Source of the DNA: Maratus speciosus
Taxonomy: Eukaryota > Arthropoda > Arachnida > Araneae > Salticidae
Direction of reading: 5' to 3'
Assembly (NCBI GenBank): GCA_963932465.1
Contig: OZ010798.1
Coordinates: 14,678,981 to 14,742,980 of the forward strand
Length of the DNA stretch: 64,000 nt
Position numbers and translations under genes: made by a program. Shown here piece after piece: positions 34,173 to 46,551 of this stretch. Positions within the stretch are counted from its first letter, which is position 1. Every line of letters begins with the position of its first letter. The notes below the pieces were generated by a model that searched no databases, had not been told where the DNA came from, and saw only the letters and a program-made list of their open reading frames with translations.

Positions 34173-34907
34173 TGAAAAATTATGACGCAAAGAGCTTTTT
34201 AAGATTTCGTTTTAAAATTTTAATTTTTTTTAAAGATCTTAAAATTATAATAAGATTGGAAATTTCTTTTAAAGCATTCTATATTTATGGTGAAATGTAT
34301 ATTTGCACAAAATTTCAAATCTCTATTATGAAAATTAAAAGAATTTTTTTTAATCCTCCACCGTCCCATTAAAACAATTAACTTTAGAATTGACTAATTC
34401 AAATAAATATTGGAAACCAATTCTTTATTAGCCCCCAGTACGGCATGCTATTTCTTTCTCCCAGCTTATTTTGTGCCGTCTTTAAAAAATAACGTTACCT
34501 TGCAGTAGCTAGCCGTAAAACAAAGCAGTACGATTAGATACTCTATAGCAATTTTTTTTAATTTCTAAGCATCGCACATTTTTAATTTTTATACCGTCGT
34601 ATAGGGAAAAAAGTACTTTTAAATGCAATTTGTTTGAAAACGGTATCTTCATTTATTTTTCAAATATTAATTTTTTTGTAGTTTTCAGCAACATTTGTCT
34701 AATTTGGCAACTCAAGTACACAATTTATGTAGAAACTAAAGTGAAAATAGTTGAAAAATAGCAATTATATCTTTTTGTTGCCATTTTCTCATAACAACCG
34801 AAAGAAAATGTAATTAAAATACGTGCTATTTTGAAAAAATTATAAACGAATAATTTCGGTTAAAACAGGGAGCTATTATAAACTATATTTAATTTTAAGT
34901 ATCTATA
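34173..34907. other. Non-coding AT-rich stretch
   Basis: No gene or element ends recognised. Confidence 0.35.
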
Positions 34908-35157
34908 GGCGCTTTCAGTGTGACGTCAGTCATGACGTTTTGGTTAACAAATGGTTGCTATGCGTCATTTCTTTTTAAATATAAATCGTGGAAAATGTTA
35001 CCAGTACCTATAAAGTATTAAAACACTTAGATGTGAGATATAGATATAAGATATAGCAGCAGCACACAAACAAAATAGAAAATATCACATAGCAACCGTT
35101 CGTTTGGTGTCAGTTTCCAACCAAAAGGTCATGGCTAACGTCACGACTGAAATCGTC
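34908..35157. mobile_element. 250-bp MITE with TA duplication
   Basis: Inverted ends GGCGCTTTCAGTGTGACG and CGTGACGTTAGCCATGAC-type sequence (right end finishing GTCACGACTGAAATCGTC) with TA at 34906-34907 and 35158-35159. The inner arms pair through AACAAATGGTTGCTATG and CATAGCAACCGTTCG. Probably Tc1/mariner-type. Confidence 0.65.
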
Positions 35158-35369
35158 TATATTAATGTTACTAACAAATGAATACCTATGAATCATTAGA
35201 TAGCCGTTTTTTTGTCGCGTTTCTTTAATGACGGCATGTTTTTTCTGCATTTGTGTATTATTTTGCGATAGTACTATCCTATGCATGCTTTACTGTAGAT
35301 GTTTATAAGTGGATCGTAAATGTAGAATTCTTAAGCGGATGTGAATGACGTTATTTTACATAAAATAAA

Positions 35370-35802
35370 AGTGTGTGCTGTAAGTCTTAAAATTGAAATA
35401 TGCTTTGTACTATTTATGTATGCATATATATATATTTTTTTTTTTCATCGGAAGGCGGCACTAAATTCTGAAAAAGCAGAATTCCTGTTTTCCAGAACTA
35501 ATTTTTATTTATTTATTTTTATTTCTTTCTCCGCGCGAATAAGATTTTGCATGAAAAAACATTGGGTTAGTAACTTCCTTTTAAATATTTTAAAACAATT
35601 TTGCCGAGAGAATAAATGTATTTTGATTTAAGTAACAGATGAGATATTAAATCTTTTATAGCACTTAGAAATGATATTATTTATCGTATTATTTAATGGT
35701 ATTATTATAAAAGTGTGTGCTTTAAGTTTTAAATTTGAAATATATTTTGTACTATTTATATATACATATATATACACACATATATATATATATATATATA
35801 TA
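35370..35802 (+). repeat. Duplicated block ending in (TA)n
   Basis: AAAAGTGTGTGCTKTAAG through TTTGTACTATTTATRTAT and a (TA)n tract occurs at about 35367-35430 and again at about 35710-35802. The first copy continues into repeat F (CGGAAGGCGGCACTAAATTC). The second is cut in its (TA)n by the AT-rich insert, after which repeat F resumes at 38393. The first copy therefore shows the uninterrupted arrangement. Confidence 0.7.
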
Positions 35803-38389
35803 AAACCATTAAATATTACCGACCATCATCAAAAACTGCAATATTGTGAATGACTGACTACACGCCATAAACCAACAATATAGAACTGTATGTGTAAAAT
35901 AAAGTACCGTATACTTAATTACAAGAATTAACATGGAAGAAAAAAAGAAGAATATGGATTCCGAAAAAATTGAAAAACTTATAGATTGAATTACGTTTTC
36001 ATGATTACAGAATTCAATGATATAATCAAATCGGTTGTTTTCTGTGGGAAAAAAGCTATAAGCTGAAAAAAAAAATTTCCCCTGTACTCAAACAACCAAT
36101 ATAATCAAAATAATAGTTTCAAGATGAATACAGAACATTATCAAATGGCATGAAATGGAAAAAAAAAACTACAACCCATTAAATATTTAATTTATAGCAA
36201 TAGAAATCTTACAAAAACATACCGTATTAATTCCCAGTAGATTTTCAAAATATATTCCCGCACATGGAATCCAAAAAGCATGATAAGATTAAGGTGAATA
36301 AAACAGTTAAGTTAACACAGAAATTAAAAGCTATGGAGTCTGTTAATTCATGTTGAAATATTGTGATAAATATAATTAATATAATATAAATAAAAAATAA
36401 TTACATTATTTATAATTCCTAAAAACAATTTTAAATTGTATAATAACAATTTTACAACATTGCCGATATTCAGCGTTAATTACTACCAAGTGTAAAAAAT
36501 TAAAATTATAACTGTAATAGAGGCTATTTAAAAATACAAAATTTATGGTGCCGCCATCTATTATTTTATTTTGATTATACAAATGTCACAGTAAGTAGAA
36601 CCTAATACATGCTAATGAATTAAAATGTATCAACTGCATTCTTACACACATCCTAATATAAACAATACCATACTATATTTCATTATTCAGAAAAAAAATT
36701 TCTTAATAAATTAAATGTTAATACAATATATTCTATTACCGTACCATTAAATCTACACTGAGAAATTAAAACACTTTTTTAACTTGATAATATATAGAAT
36801 ATAGGCTATATGCTATAAAATAAAATAAATTATATATTATAAAAATATAATAGTTTTAATATTTAGCTTTACATATAAAAAATGAACAGGATAGAAAAAA
36901 AATAAATAATTAAATAAATTATAAAATAAATAAACAAAAATGGATGTTTATATAAGATTGTCAAATACTAAAATTCCAAATAGCCTAAAGATCACATAGA
37001 TAGTGTGTGAATTATCCTTATATTAGTCATAAAAAAGCTAAAAAAAAATTTAAAAAAAATATGATTGTGCCAATCAAACATATAAACCGATAATTAATCA
37101 TGGAATACAATGTTGAAAATAAAACAATATTAAATAGTACAGAGAATAATAATAAAAACTATTTACCCAATTTTAATACATACAGTATAACATTAGTTAA
37201 TCAAATAAACCAATATGCATAATAATCACTAAAAAGTTGGTATACTATTATTAATTAATATGACATTGTCCTGAGTAGACTAAATTAAAAATAAGTTAAT
37301 ATTGAATTTGATTAAATAAGTTAATTTTAATATGAAATTTAAAAAAAAAAAAGAGGAAAAGTCACCAATTACATATAAAACATCAAATCAACATCCATAT
37401 AAAATACGTATTAGAAATGTAGTTATAATACAAAAGCCCCATTTTTTTAAAAAATATAAATTAACGATTGCGTATTATCCAGACAACACCACCCTCCTCC
37501 GTACTTTAACATCTACCCACCCAACCATCCTATAGTAATTATTTATTTTTATTTTACAATTTTTAATTTTTTATAAAATATTTTTTATTTTATAGTTTTT
37601 TTGTAATTTTGTTTACGCATGTGTTATTTTTTTTTTTTTTAGATCATGTAAGTACTAATTGTATATTAATGGATATATGAATTTTTTTGGAAAACCATGA
37701 TTTAATGAATCATAAATTAGTTTTTAAATATTATTGTTAATTAGATGAGAAGAACATAAACATTTTATTCTATATAAATGACTAAGTAGTATATTTGGAT
37801 ATACAGAATGATGAAGACAAGATTTAAAATTTGTAAATGTATTAACTTTGAATTTAAATTCTTTATGTTTATCATATAAATCAGTTATTGTTTTGTTGTC
37901 TTTAATTGTAATTTTAAGATCTAAGAAGTTAATAGTATTGTTAGATAAGAGGTTTTCCGTTAATTCCAAATTAGTGGGATAATCAACTGGAAATTGAAAA
38001 ATTTTAGATTGATCAGCGGCAATTAAAATTATGTCATCAATATAACGATATAAATGGAGATTATTATTAGTAAAAATACGTTCATAGTGATATAAGTATA
38101 AGTCTGATAATAAACTGGATGTACAACCACCTTGTGGTGTACCGACGTGCTGTAAATATAATGTATTATCTTGCAATATATAATTATTATAGATAATAAA
38201 GTTTGTTAATGATTTAAAAGAAGCGATATCAATATTAGATGGTAATTCCAGTTTTCTATAATACTTATTAAATAATGCATTTATTATATTATGTAAATTT
38301 AATAAGTCTATGTTATTAAAAAGATCTTTGAAGTCATATGACGTTATATTATATACACAGTTAAGATTTTTTAAAATAGTGACCAGTTG
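35803..38389 (-). mobile_element. AT-rich retroelement-like insert in (TA)n
   Basis: About 2.6 kb with visibly higher A+T than its surroundings (near 80% by eye), lodged inside a (TA)n tract: TA repeats abut both ends (35785-35802 and 38390-38399). The minus strand carries a reverse transcriptase frame that runs straight into the right-hand TA tract, so the element is 5'-truncated there. About 1.9 kb of featureless AT-rich sequence follows to the left end. A 67-codon plus-strand frame at 37332-37535 has a C-rich end but no recognised motif. Confidence 0.7.
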
Positions 38390-38392
38390 ATA
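37724..38392 (-). pseudogene. Reverse transcriptase, 5'-truncated, of an unusual lineage
   Basis: About 222 uninterrupted codons. In order: YNITSYDFKDLFNNI (motif A region, one catalytic Asp); GTPQGGCTSSLLSDLYLYHYE (motif B); YRYIDDIILI (motif C, catalytic DD); NFLDLKITI (motif D/E region); LYDKHKEFKFKV and a further conserved-looking tail. The sequence between IDDIILI and NFLDL is short. The motifs differ from the Penelope-like relic at 26.7-29 kb and recall a reverse transcriptase family seen as stand-alone frames in aquatic invertebrate sequence sets (from memory, unverified). The fingers domain is missing. No GIY-YIG domain follows the stop at 37724. Rich in Asn, Ile, Leu and Lys, as its base composition dictates. 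Confidence 0.8.
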
Positions 38393-39400
38393 TATATATT
38401 TTCTTTTATCGGGGCGACACTAAATTCTGAAAAAGCAGAATTCCTGGTTTCTAGTCATTTTTTTCTTCCTTTATCAAATTATATTTCTTTCTTAAGTGCT
38501 TTTATCGAAGGGGCTTTGCCATTTTCCGATTTCGAAAAAAGAAATTCGCCAAAGAAAAAAACTGTGATGGAAAGAAAAGTGACCGGAAAATTGGAGATAC
38601 AATCCTGATGTCCGAGGCGACGTCGAATGCTTATAGATTTTCAAATGCTTTTGGTCACTTCAAACACTAGGACTTTGAACGAGAGAAAATGTTTTTCTTT
38701 TTCAATTCCTACTATTAGTTCACACTCTCCCTATACTTATTTATTTATATATCTTGTTCAAATTTTCAATCGTTACTTATTATTCATCCTATCAAGTTGA
38801 AATAATTTTTTTAAAACTTGTACTTGATGACACTTGATGTTAATACAGTTTTTTCAAATATTAATTCATTCATTAAATTTTAATTAATTAATTTTAGTTT
38901 TATATGGGAGACAAAATGGTGGCCATTGGTTATTGAAGCATGTAATGCATCTTCATATCTATAAGGGGGGTTACCATAAGGGGAACCCTGTTATGTCGCC
39001 CAATACCGCCAAGTTTGTCGCCAACTTGGCGATATATCGCCAAATTTGGCGACCAAATTGAGTTGCCAAAAGTGACGCCAACTTGGCGATGTCTCTAATA
39101 TTTCGCCAAATTCCCTTAGACTTCCATTGTAAACCTACTTGCGTATAGAAAATCAACAAATTGAGATATTTTAATGCAACAAAAACTAATATTAGCTTAA
39201 GGGATTATATTAAATTTTTATTTGACGACCTAAGTAGGAATTGACTTAAAAAACAAAATTTTTATATTACTTGTTTTGGATAGTTGGAGAAATTCTTTGG
39301 ACAAAGGTCACGTTTAACTATAGTACTAAGGGAGAAATGCTTTAAAAAAAAGCTTTCATTTAAAACAGATTTTTTAAATCATTCTTATAAATAAAATTAA
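38393..39400 (+). repeat. Dispersed repeat F, copy 2 (interrupted)
   Basis: Begins CGGGGCGACACTAAATTC and matches 24880-25045 and 25470-25640. About 570 bp near 38715-39285 are absent from copy 1. That part contains repeated TTGGCGATAT/TCGCCAA words (38990-39115). Confidence 0.6.
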
Positions 39401-40727
39401 TGATTAATTAACCGAATCACATTTTCAGGTAGAAACCGCAACCGAACTGAATTTCAGTAGAAAACGAAAACGAAACCATCTCAAATAAAAGCTCTCTCAA
39501 AACTGTTTAATATACACATGCTAGCAAAATCATTATTAATTAATTACGGTGGTTGTATTTTTTAACTTTTTTAATTGATTTTTATGTATTTTTTACCGAA
39601 AATGACCTTCATTTTTAACCATCACGTCAGGAATTTTTGCAAATCATATATTTCAAAGATGGGCAATATCATCGTAACCGACGTAACATTTTATCATCTA
39701 ATTTTGTTTTCAAATCTATGTAGAAAATTTACTAACAAAGCTAGAACAAATTTTTACAATTTAAAGTATTTCTTACTAAGGTCTTAATACCCAAATACCT
39801 GCAGATGATTTCAATCTCTCTTTGAGTCCCAAAAATTGCAATTCAAAATTCTGTAAATGGCGTAACATAAAATAGAAAAAACATTTTTTCTGCCTTCATT
39901 GAAGTGTAAAAATTATCAAAACTATCCCGTTAAAAAAAGTGATTTAATGTTCTCAACAACACTAAGTAATGATAAATTATAACAGTAACTTGTTTAATTA
40001 ATTTCTGAATAATAAAAAAGAAAAAAATGACATTTACACGTGTAACTGACGTAACTTTTGGTGTGTAACTGACGTAGCATTATGACTTTACAAAGACAAT
40101 AATGGTACTTAACTTAGTTTGTAAACAGTAATTTACAATGCATTTTTATTAGGATTTTTCTATAGAATATAAAACTATCAAGTTTTCCAATCATACCCTT
40201 AAATTAAACATGTTATAAATTTGACCCCCCCCCCCCCCCCCGAAAAAAATGATGATTTTCCGTGGAATTGCCCAGATAAATAACGAAAATCTGACACCAT
40301 AAAATAGATGTGATGGTTGTGTTCTTTAACTTTTGATAATTGATTTTTATGTATATTTTAGCACTGAATCCAAAAATGATTTTAATTTTTAACCATCACG
40401 TCAGTATATTTTGCTAATCGTAAATTTCAAAGTTAAAAAGTCAAAAATTAGCGAAAATCTATCAAAGCCTTACCAAAAGAAAGAAAATGTTTTAAATACA
40501 TATGCGACAAATTTCAAGCCTTACCAACCGCCAAAGTAAAAGGGGACACCTAGATGAAACCCGTGGCAGAGCATGAGCGGTTCAAAGAAACTTCCACACG
40601 TGGAACAAAATTGTCAGGATAAATACACAGCATTTTACATGTTTAGCTATAAAAATACATAGCCAAAATATGAATAAATTATTACGAGAAAAAAGTTATA
40701 CATTTATTGTGTCAGATTTTCACAATA

Positions 40728-41538
40728 CAGTGAAACTTCTTTTAAAGACCACCCCTATTCAAGGGCCACCTCTATTAAGGGCCAATATATTTAGGAACAA
40801 AAATTTTTCCCATAGACATAATGTTAAATTTACTCCTATTAGGGACCACACCTACCTCTCATCAAGGCCATTTTTTTCACATGTGCCTTAAATCCTAAAC
40901 AGGCGTATTGAACTCCTGAACCAAAAGGTAAGTGTTCAGCAAACAACTGCACTTGCAACAAAGAAGGCTGAGGGAGATGGGGAGGATTTAGTAACACATT
41001 GAAGGACCACAAACTTTTCCACAAGTGGGACGAACAGGTGATCCACACACTTTTTTTTACCTTTCAACGAGTAGGGGTTGGGTTGGAGGGAAATATTGAC
41101 CCTTTGTTGTGGGCACATAAAAGACAACAGCTTATCCAGAAAAACTGATTCCACATTTACTAAAACTGTGAATGCATATTAAAGCACAATTTTGACACTT
41201 GAAATTTTATGCTCAGGCCTATGTAAAATTTAAAATTATGGCACCTAAATCAAGCCAAAGATTACGTCTGGATTTGAATGACAAAATCAAAGTTCTTAAT
41301 TGTCATGATCAAGTAACATCTGCCAGAAAATTGGCTTCACAGTTTAATTGCAGCAAGAATCAAATAAACAATATTATTAAAACAAAGAGAACTTACTGAA
41401 AGAATATGCAGATTTTAAAAATCGCTGGATAAAAAGAAAGATAAATCAAAAATTTGGTCATCTCTATTCAAGGGCCACCCCTCATAAAGGCCAATTTTGA
41501 ATGGAACGGCCGGTGGCCTTTACAGAGAGTTTTCACTG
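40728..41538 (+). mobile_element. Tigger-like element retaining only the DNA-binding domain
   Basis: An 811-bp element. The left end is CAGTGAAACTTCTTTTAAAG and the right end finishes CTTTACAGAGAGTTTTCACTG, with TA at 40726-40727 and 41539-41540. Subterminal AGGGCCACC-type repeats occur at both ends. The interior encodes the N-terminal helix-turn-helix of a Tigger transposase and nothing of the catalytic domain. Confidence 0.85.
41238..41450 (+). pseudogene. Tigger transposase N-terminal CENP-B-like HTH fragment
   Basis: Starts MAPKSSQRLRLDLNDKIKVL, with LASQFNCSKNQINNIIKTK as the recognition helix region, then stops after 53 codons at 41397-41399. In the next frame the homology continues (KENLLKEYADFKNRWIKRK), so a small indel caused the stop. 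HTH domains of this type bind the transposon's own ends. The catalytic DDE part was removed by internal deletion. I chose the ATG at 41238 because it directly precedes the conserved APKxxxRxxLxLxxK region. Confidence 0.8.
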
Positions 41539-41858
41539 TATTTCGACTTTTTTAAAAAGTTAAAATTTGCGAAAATTCCTGACATAACGGTAAAAAATGA
41601 AGGTCATTTTCGGATTCAGCGCTACATAATACATAAGAATCAATTATCAAAAGTCAAAAAACACAAACATTACATTTATTTTCAAGTATCAGATTTTTGC
41701 TATTTTGTGTGTTTTTAACTTTGAAATTTACATTGTAAAAATGTTTACATACAAAAATGTAGATCATTTTCGAACTCCGCGCTACAAAATACATAAGAAC
41801 CGATTATCAAAAACTAAAAAACATGACACAACCCAAATTTTGCAGCTGGTGTTATTTA

Positions 41859-41891
<33 letters not shown>

Positions 41892-41944
41892 CATTATTCT
41901 TAAATGAAATGCGTTTTTATTTTATTAATCTTTAATCCAATAAG

Positions 41945-42864
41945 AAACTAGTCGGATGTGGCAATCCCAAAACTTTCTTCTATCTCATATATGTTAATAC
42001 ATCCTGAAAAATGCAGCATATCAGGCCTACCAGTTAGGTAATTTACACCAAAATTTAATCATCAACAATTTATGTCAACTTCTAATTGATTTTCTGTTTG
42101 ATAAAAGTACGTGAATTAGTTTTTGAGATTTTATTGTAGAAATCGTTAAAATTCTGCATATCAGCGCCACCTTTTGGGATATTTACACCAAAAACTAATT
42201 AGGACAAACTTATACCTGGAACTAACAGAATCTGAAGCTTGATGAAAATTCATGCATTAATTCCTGAGATACAGCTATTGCAGAAATCGCTAAAAATGCA
42301 GCATAGCGGTGCCACCTGCTGGGTAATTTACACCAAAAACTAAACAGCACTAATTTATATCACGTACTACCTTATTCTGAAGTTTAAAGAAAATTTGTGC
42401 TTAAGTTCTTGAGATAGAGCTATTGCGGTAATCATGAACAATGCCGCCTAGGAGCACCACCTGTTGGGCGATTTACACCAAAAAGTAATAAGCACCAAAC
42501 TATATCAAGTACTAACTGAATCTAAAATTTTATAAAAATCCCCACTGTAGTTCTTGAGATACAGCTATTGCAGAAATCGTGATAAATGCAGCATTTACCT
42601 GTTGAGCTATTTACACCAAAAAGGAATCAGCACCAGTTTATATAGAGGTCTAAATGAATTTAAAGTTTTGTGAAATTCAGTGCATTAGTTCTTGAGATAG
42701 AGCGCACAAAAAATTTTTGTCACATACAGACTCACAGACATACATTTTCTAAAAACCATCAAATCGTGTTCAGGACCATCTAAAACGTATAAATCCATCG
42801 AAAACCGGAAGTTGAAATTTTTCACAAATCCAATACTTTTTTCTTGTAAAGGTAGAAGAAAGTA
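41945..42864 (-). mobile_element. Hairpin element TACTTTCTTC family, copy 2, with 142-bp tandem array
   Basis: Minus-strand orientation: the hairpin TACTTTCTTC...GAAAAAAGTA lies at 42864-42834, and the terminal block (GGGATTGCCACATCCGACTA) ends near 41948. Between them, ATTTACACCA recurs at 42041, 42181, 42326, 42471 and 42609, an array of about five 138-145-bp units each with TTGAGATAGAGCTATTGCAG-like sequence. The sister copy (21396-22012) lacks the array. Class uncertain, possibly Helentron-like. Confidence 0.65.
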
Positions 42865-44989
42865 AAAAATAAAAAAAGGTTTTAAATATTTATATTGTTT
42901 GATTAAAACAAAAACATCATTTCTCTCTATAAGACACTTTTAAGCACAGCAAACGTCTGGAAGATTTTTTAAATCTTTATCAAATTTTTGCGCACACTTA
43001 TTACAAAAATTTATTTTAATGTAAGACGACACGAATCAGCATTTGCAAGTAACGAATGTTATCTAAAAAGTGTGCGGATATTAATGCATACACTGCATAA
43101 TTTTATTTTGATTCCTGGTTATTCAAGGTCGTATCGGTTAAAATACTGAAAAACGCATTAGTTTTACTTAAAAATCAAAGCGATCAATATGAAATACGGA
43201 TTTCAGAAGAGGTAAGCAGAAATTACAGACGTATTTGCCTTTTTCTTTTTCAATTGCAAGGTTTGCAAGTCGTATATGCGCCAACTTGCACGCACTTCTT
43301 AAAAGTGCTTTACTTTCCCTAATCTGGATTCTTAATGCTTAGATACTCATTGTTCTGAAACTTGTTTTTTTTTCTACATCGACATTTTACGAATTCATTT
43401 TTATAATCCTTGGAGTACAGGGTTATATTTTTACAATTCAATAGAATGTTTCGTAAAAGAACGGATATGCAAAATTTCTTTTTGCAGCGAAAAAATTTGC
43501 ACATACCTCTACTTTAAAATGTTTTATAAGAGACTAGCAGCCTTCGCCCGCTACGCTGATCGGTTTCTCTAAAGAAATCTTGAATGAAACGAAATACAGT
43601 AAAACCTCCTTAAAGCGACCATGTTCCGTTCCAATAAAAATGGGTCGTAAAAAAAGATATTGTTATTACAGTGTCTTTGTATTTCTTTGACGAAGGCTAT
43701 GGTTCTAGTTAAAAGTACTAAGATGAATTAAAGTAATTTAACACCTTTTTAATTATTGTCTCATCTTTTAAGTATTTTGAACATAGTGTAATTTTAAGTG
43801 TAAAATGAGCATTTTAAAAATGTAACATTTGAAAATTGCAGACTTTTACGTGGTATTTCATTAATTCACAAATATATACTTAAAATAAGTGAACAAATAA
43901 CTGTTTTATATCATAAAGTAATAAAATAAAACTCATATTAAAAAAATTATTATAACATGGCGTGGTTTACAATAAAAATCCTTTTCACGATCAGGGTTGA
44001 AATAATTGGCGCATTAGCATACATTTTGCATGGTGTCCGTATAACGGAAAAGTACCCAAAATCGTTGACGCCAAAATTACTTTAAAAAATCTGACGCTGA
44101 CTATTAATATCAGAAGTAGTAAATTAACTTATAAATTCACGTATTACGGTCAATTCTTTGCATCTTTCCCGTTCCTCATCAAAATATTAATAAATCTATT
44201 TGTAATATATGAATTGTAATTTTTATTTGTATGAAGAGTTACAACACCTATTAAATCTACGGTTTAGCAATGCAACATTTCGAAATAATTGTTTGTATCT
44301 TTGTTTTTTTCCGGTCATAAAAAAAAAAAAAATGAAAGATACAATGCACACTACTTATATTGCATCTTTTTTCGGTTAATGTTTAACGTATTAATACTTT
44401 GTATCTCTATAATAAAAGTACCTCCGGGTATAACTTTGACAAGCTTTGTAGTAAGCTGAAAAACAGTTCAATTCATATTCCGAAAGCAGAAGACATCACA
44501 ACAAATACCAAACAAAATAAACGTTATAATGAGCTTCATAAGAAAATGCGACAAAAAGGAAAAGTAACAAAATGCCTCCAGGCATTAAAAAAAATAAACA
44601 ATCTCATCGTATTTCTTTTGATCGAGATGCATCATGAGGAAAAAGCTAATCTTAAATGGCGCCATCAACATTTTTTTTTTTTTTTTTTTTTTTATAGATC
44701 TCTGGCAGACACACTTAGGGCAGACATGATTCAGCATAATCTTGACAAATTAATGTTTTGAATGCAAGTAAATGAATAAAATAAACTAGAAATATTACTT
44801 AAAAAAATTAAGTAACACGATTTTATTCCTCCACTTCCTTGTTATCGTATGGTTAATTAAAACTATCTAGTGTTTCCGCATTTTAGCAAGCGTGGCAAAT
44901 TTTGGCGCAAAATTAATTTAATTGTTGTAACCATTATTTTGACTCTGTTATTGTGAATCTATTGTTGTATCTCTATTGTTTTAACTCTA
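42865..44989. other. Non-coding stretch with a solitary Tigger end
   Basis: A retroposon-type relic (ACTAGCAGCCTTCGCCCGCT) is near 43533-43552. CAGTAAAACCTCCTTAAAGC, preceded by TA, begins at 43597 and resembles the ends of the 54.5-kb Tigger, but no partner end was found. The 120-codon frame at 44399-44761 includes a T-run-encoded Phe tract and no recognised domain. A T run lies at about 44670-44692. No gene supported. Confidence 0.45.
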
Positions 44990-45560
44990 CTGTTGCCAAC
45001 ATTATTGCTGCTTTACTTGCTTCTGCAATATTTTCACAAACGTCTTGAGAAAGAGTGCGACTTTTCAACTCAGGCACATCACACACTGAGACGACAGGGG
45101 CGAAATGAAGTGCGACATAGGAGAAAAAACCGGTCGTAACAAAGAAGGAAGCTGTTTCAGACCTGTTTTAAATCAGTTCTTCCCCTGAAATAGAGCGACA
45201 TGTCTCATGTGTCGCCTGTCGCCATAGTGTGTGACCTGCCTTAGGCCTCGTTTTCAACAAAAAAGAACTTTACTGTTGCTAGCATTATTGCTACTTTACT
45301 TGCTTCTGCAATATTTTCACAAGCGTCTTGTGAAAGAGTACGACTTTTCAACTCAGGCACATCACACACTGAGACGACAAGGGCGAAATGAAGTGCGACA
45401 TAGGAGAAAAAAACCGGTCGAAACAAAGAAGGAAGCTGTTTCAGACCTGTTTTAAATCAGTTCTTCCCCTGAAATCGAGCGACATGTCTCATGTGTCGCC
45501 TGTCGCCATAGTGTGTGACCTGCCTTAGGCCTCGTTTTCAACAAAAAGAAGGTAGGTCGC
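44990..45560 (+). repeat. 283-bp tandem duplication containing a small MITE
   Basis: ACTTGCTTCTGCAATATTTTC at 45015 and 45298 and TTAGGCCTCGTTTTCAACAA at 45241 and 45525 give a period of 283-284 bp with few differences. Each unit contains an inverted pair: CACATCACACACTGAGACG and, inverted, CGCCATAGTGTGTGACCTG (about 165 bp apart). Confidence 0.85.
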
Positions 45561-46551
45561 TGCTTCTGATAGTAGGTACCTCGTTGCCTAAAAATCACAA
45601 AAATGAGTGAAATTAAGAAAAACCATCATTGACAATCATCTAAAAATGATTGAAAATACCAAAAACATCGTCATTAATCACCAATCATCATTGGCAATCA
45701 TCTAAAAATCCCCGATAATACCAAAAACATCATCATTAATCATCATTGGTTGAAAAGTTGCACTCTTCCGCTAGACGTTTTAATATAGGGTCTGTATCCA
45801 ATATTATAATATGAACAAATCTTGTGTGTATGTGCAAAATTTATCTTAAAAACGGCTCTAACGATTTTGACTAAATTCTGTATGCTACCGTTTTCGGGTA
45901 CGAGAAGAGTATTGGGTTAAGTAACATGTTCGAGAAAATTTGAATAGAGGTTCATTTTGGGGCTACTATTGTTCAATGCATTTCAATGGGAATGAAGGTT
46001 CAAACGGTCATTAAGTTGTTGAACAGTTGGTAGAAAAAGAAGCCGCAATGTTGATCAAATTTGATGATATTTGGCGAAATATTAGCAATATTGGCGTGAT
46101 ACGGCAGGGAAATCGATTTTCAAGATTACCAGTGAAAAAAAAAAAAAAAAAAAAAAACATGATGGGCGTCAAATGAAAGAATACCGCCAAATTTGGCGAC
46201 ATTTGGCGAGAAATTCGGCTTTCAGAGTCTAAAAGGATTTTCTAGAAATTCCGAATAGGAGTCGAGATACATGATTCAACCAATCGGAGTCTATAGAATG
46301 TTTTCGAAAACAGAATTCAATCAACTAGGGAACATAGAACTTTGTCAACACATGCTTGGCACCAAATGAAAGAATGTTGTCAAATTTGAGAAAATTTTGC
46401 GAAAGAATCGGCTTTCAGAATCTGAAGGAATTTTAAATTAATTTATAACAATAATACAGGGAGAATTTATGGTTATATCTAAATATCTATATGGTTAAAT
46501 CGAAAAATCTATCTAGATCCAGATGGATTTTTCGTGGATTCCAGATGGATT
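45561..46551. other. Non-coding stretch with short repeats
   Basis: A roughly 85-bp direct repeat lies at 45630-45750 (GACAATCATCTAAAAATGATT / GGCAATCATCTAAAAATCCC). TTTGGCGAAATATT and ATTTGGCGACATTTGGCGAG occur near 46070-46210, with an A run at 46136-46157. No gene seen. Confidence 0.5.

Larger units (their letters stand above)
39548..41835. repeat. Large diffuse inverted repeat around a Tigger-like element
   Basis: TTAACCATCACGTCAG plus TTGATTTTTATGTAT occurs on the plus strand near 39575-39630 and 40345-40410. Its complement occurs near 41580-41650 and 41740-41815 (ATGAAGGTCATTTTCGGATT, ACATAAGAATCAATTATC). The Tigger-like element at 40728-41538 sits between the arms. Other noncoding sequence includes CTGACGTAAC repeats (40045-40075) and a C run (40226-40241). 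No gene seen. Confidence 0.55.

Noticed and set aside
36280..37550. Mitochondrial or bacterial origin of the AT-rich block
   Set aside because: No mitochondrial gene, rRNA or bacterial coding frame is visible; composition alone is insufficient.
40226..40241. Homopolymer C and G runs (also 20350, 33610, 50079, 55930) as G-quadruplex regulators
   Set aside because: They sit in transposon ends or degenerate repeats with no promoter or gene nearby.
44399..44761. 120-codon open frame as a possible host gene
   Set aside because: It contains a Phe run encoded by a T tract, no recognised domain, and no supporting exon structure.
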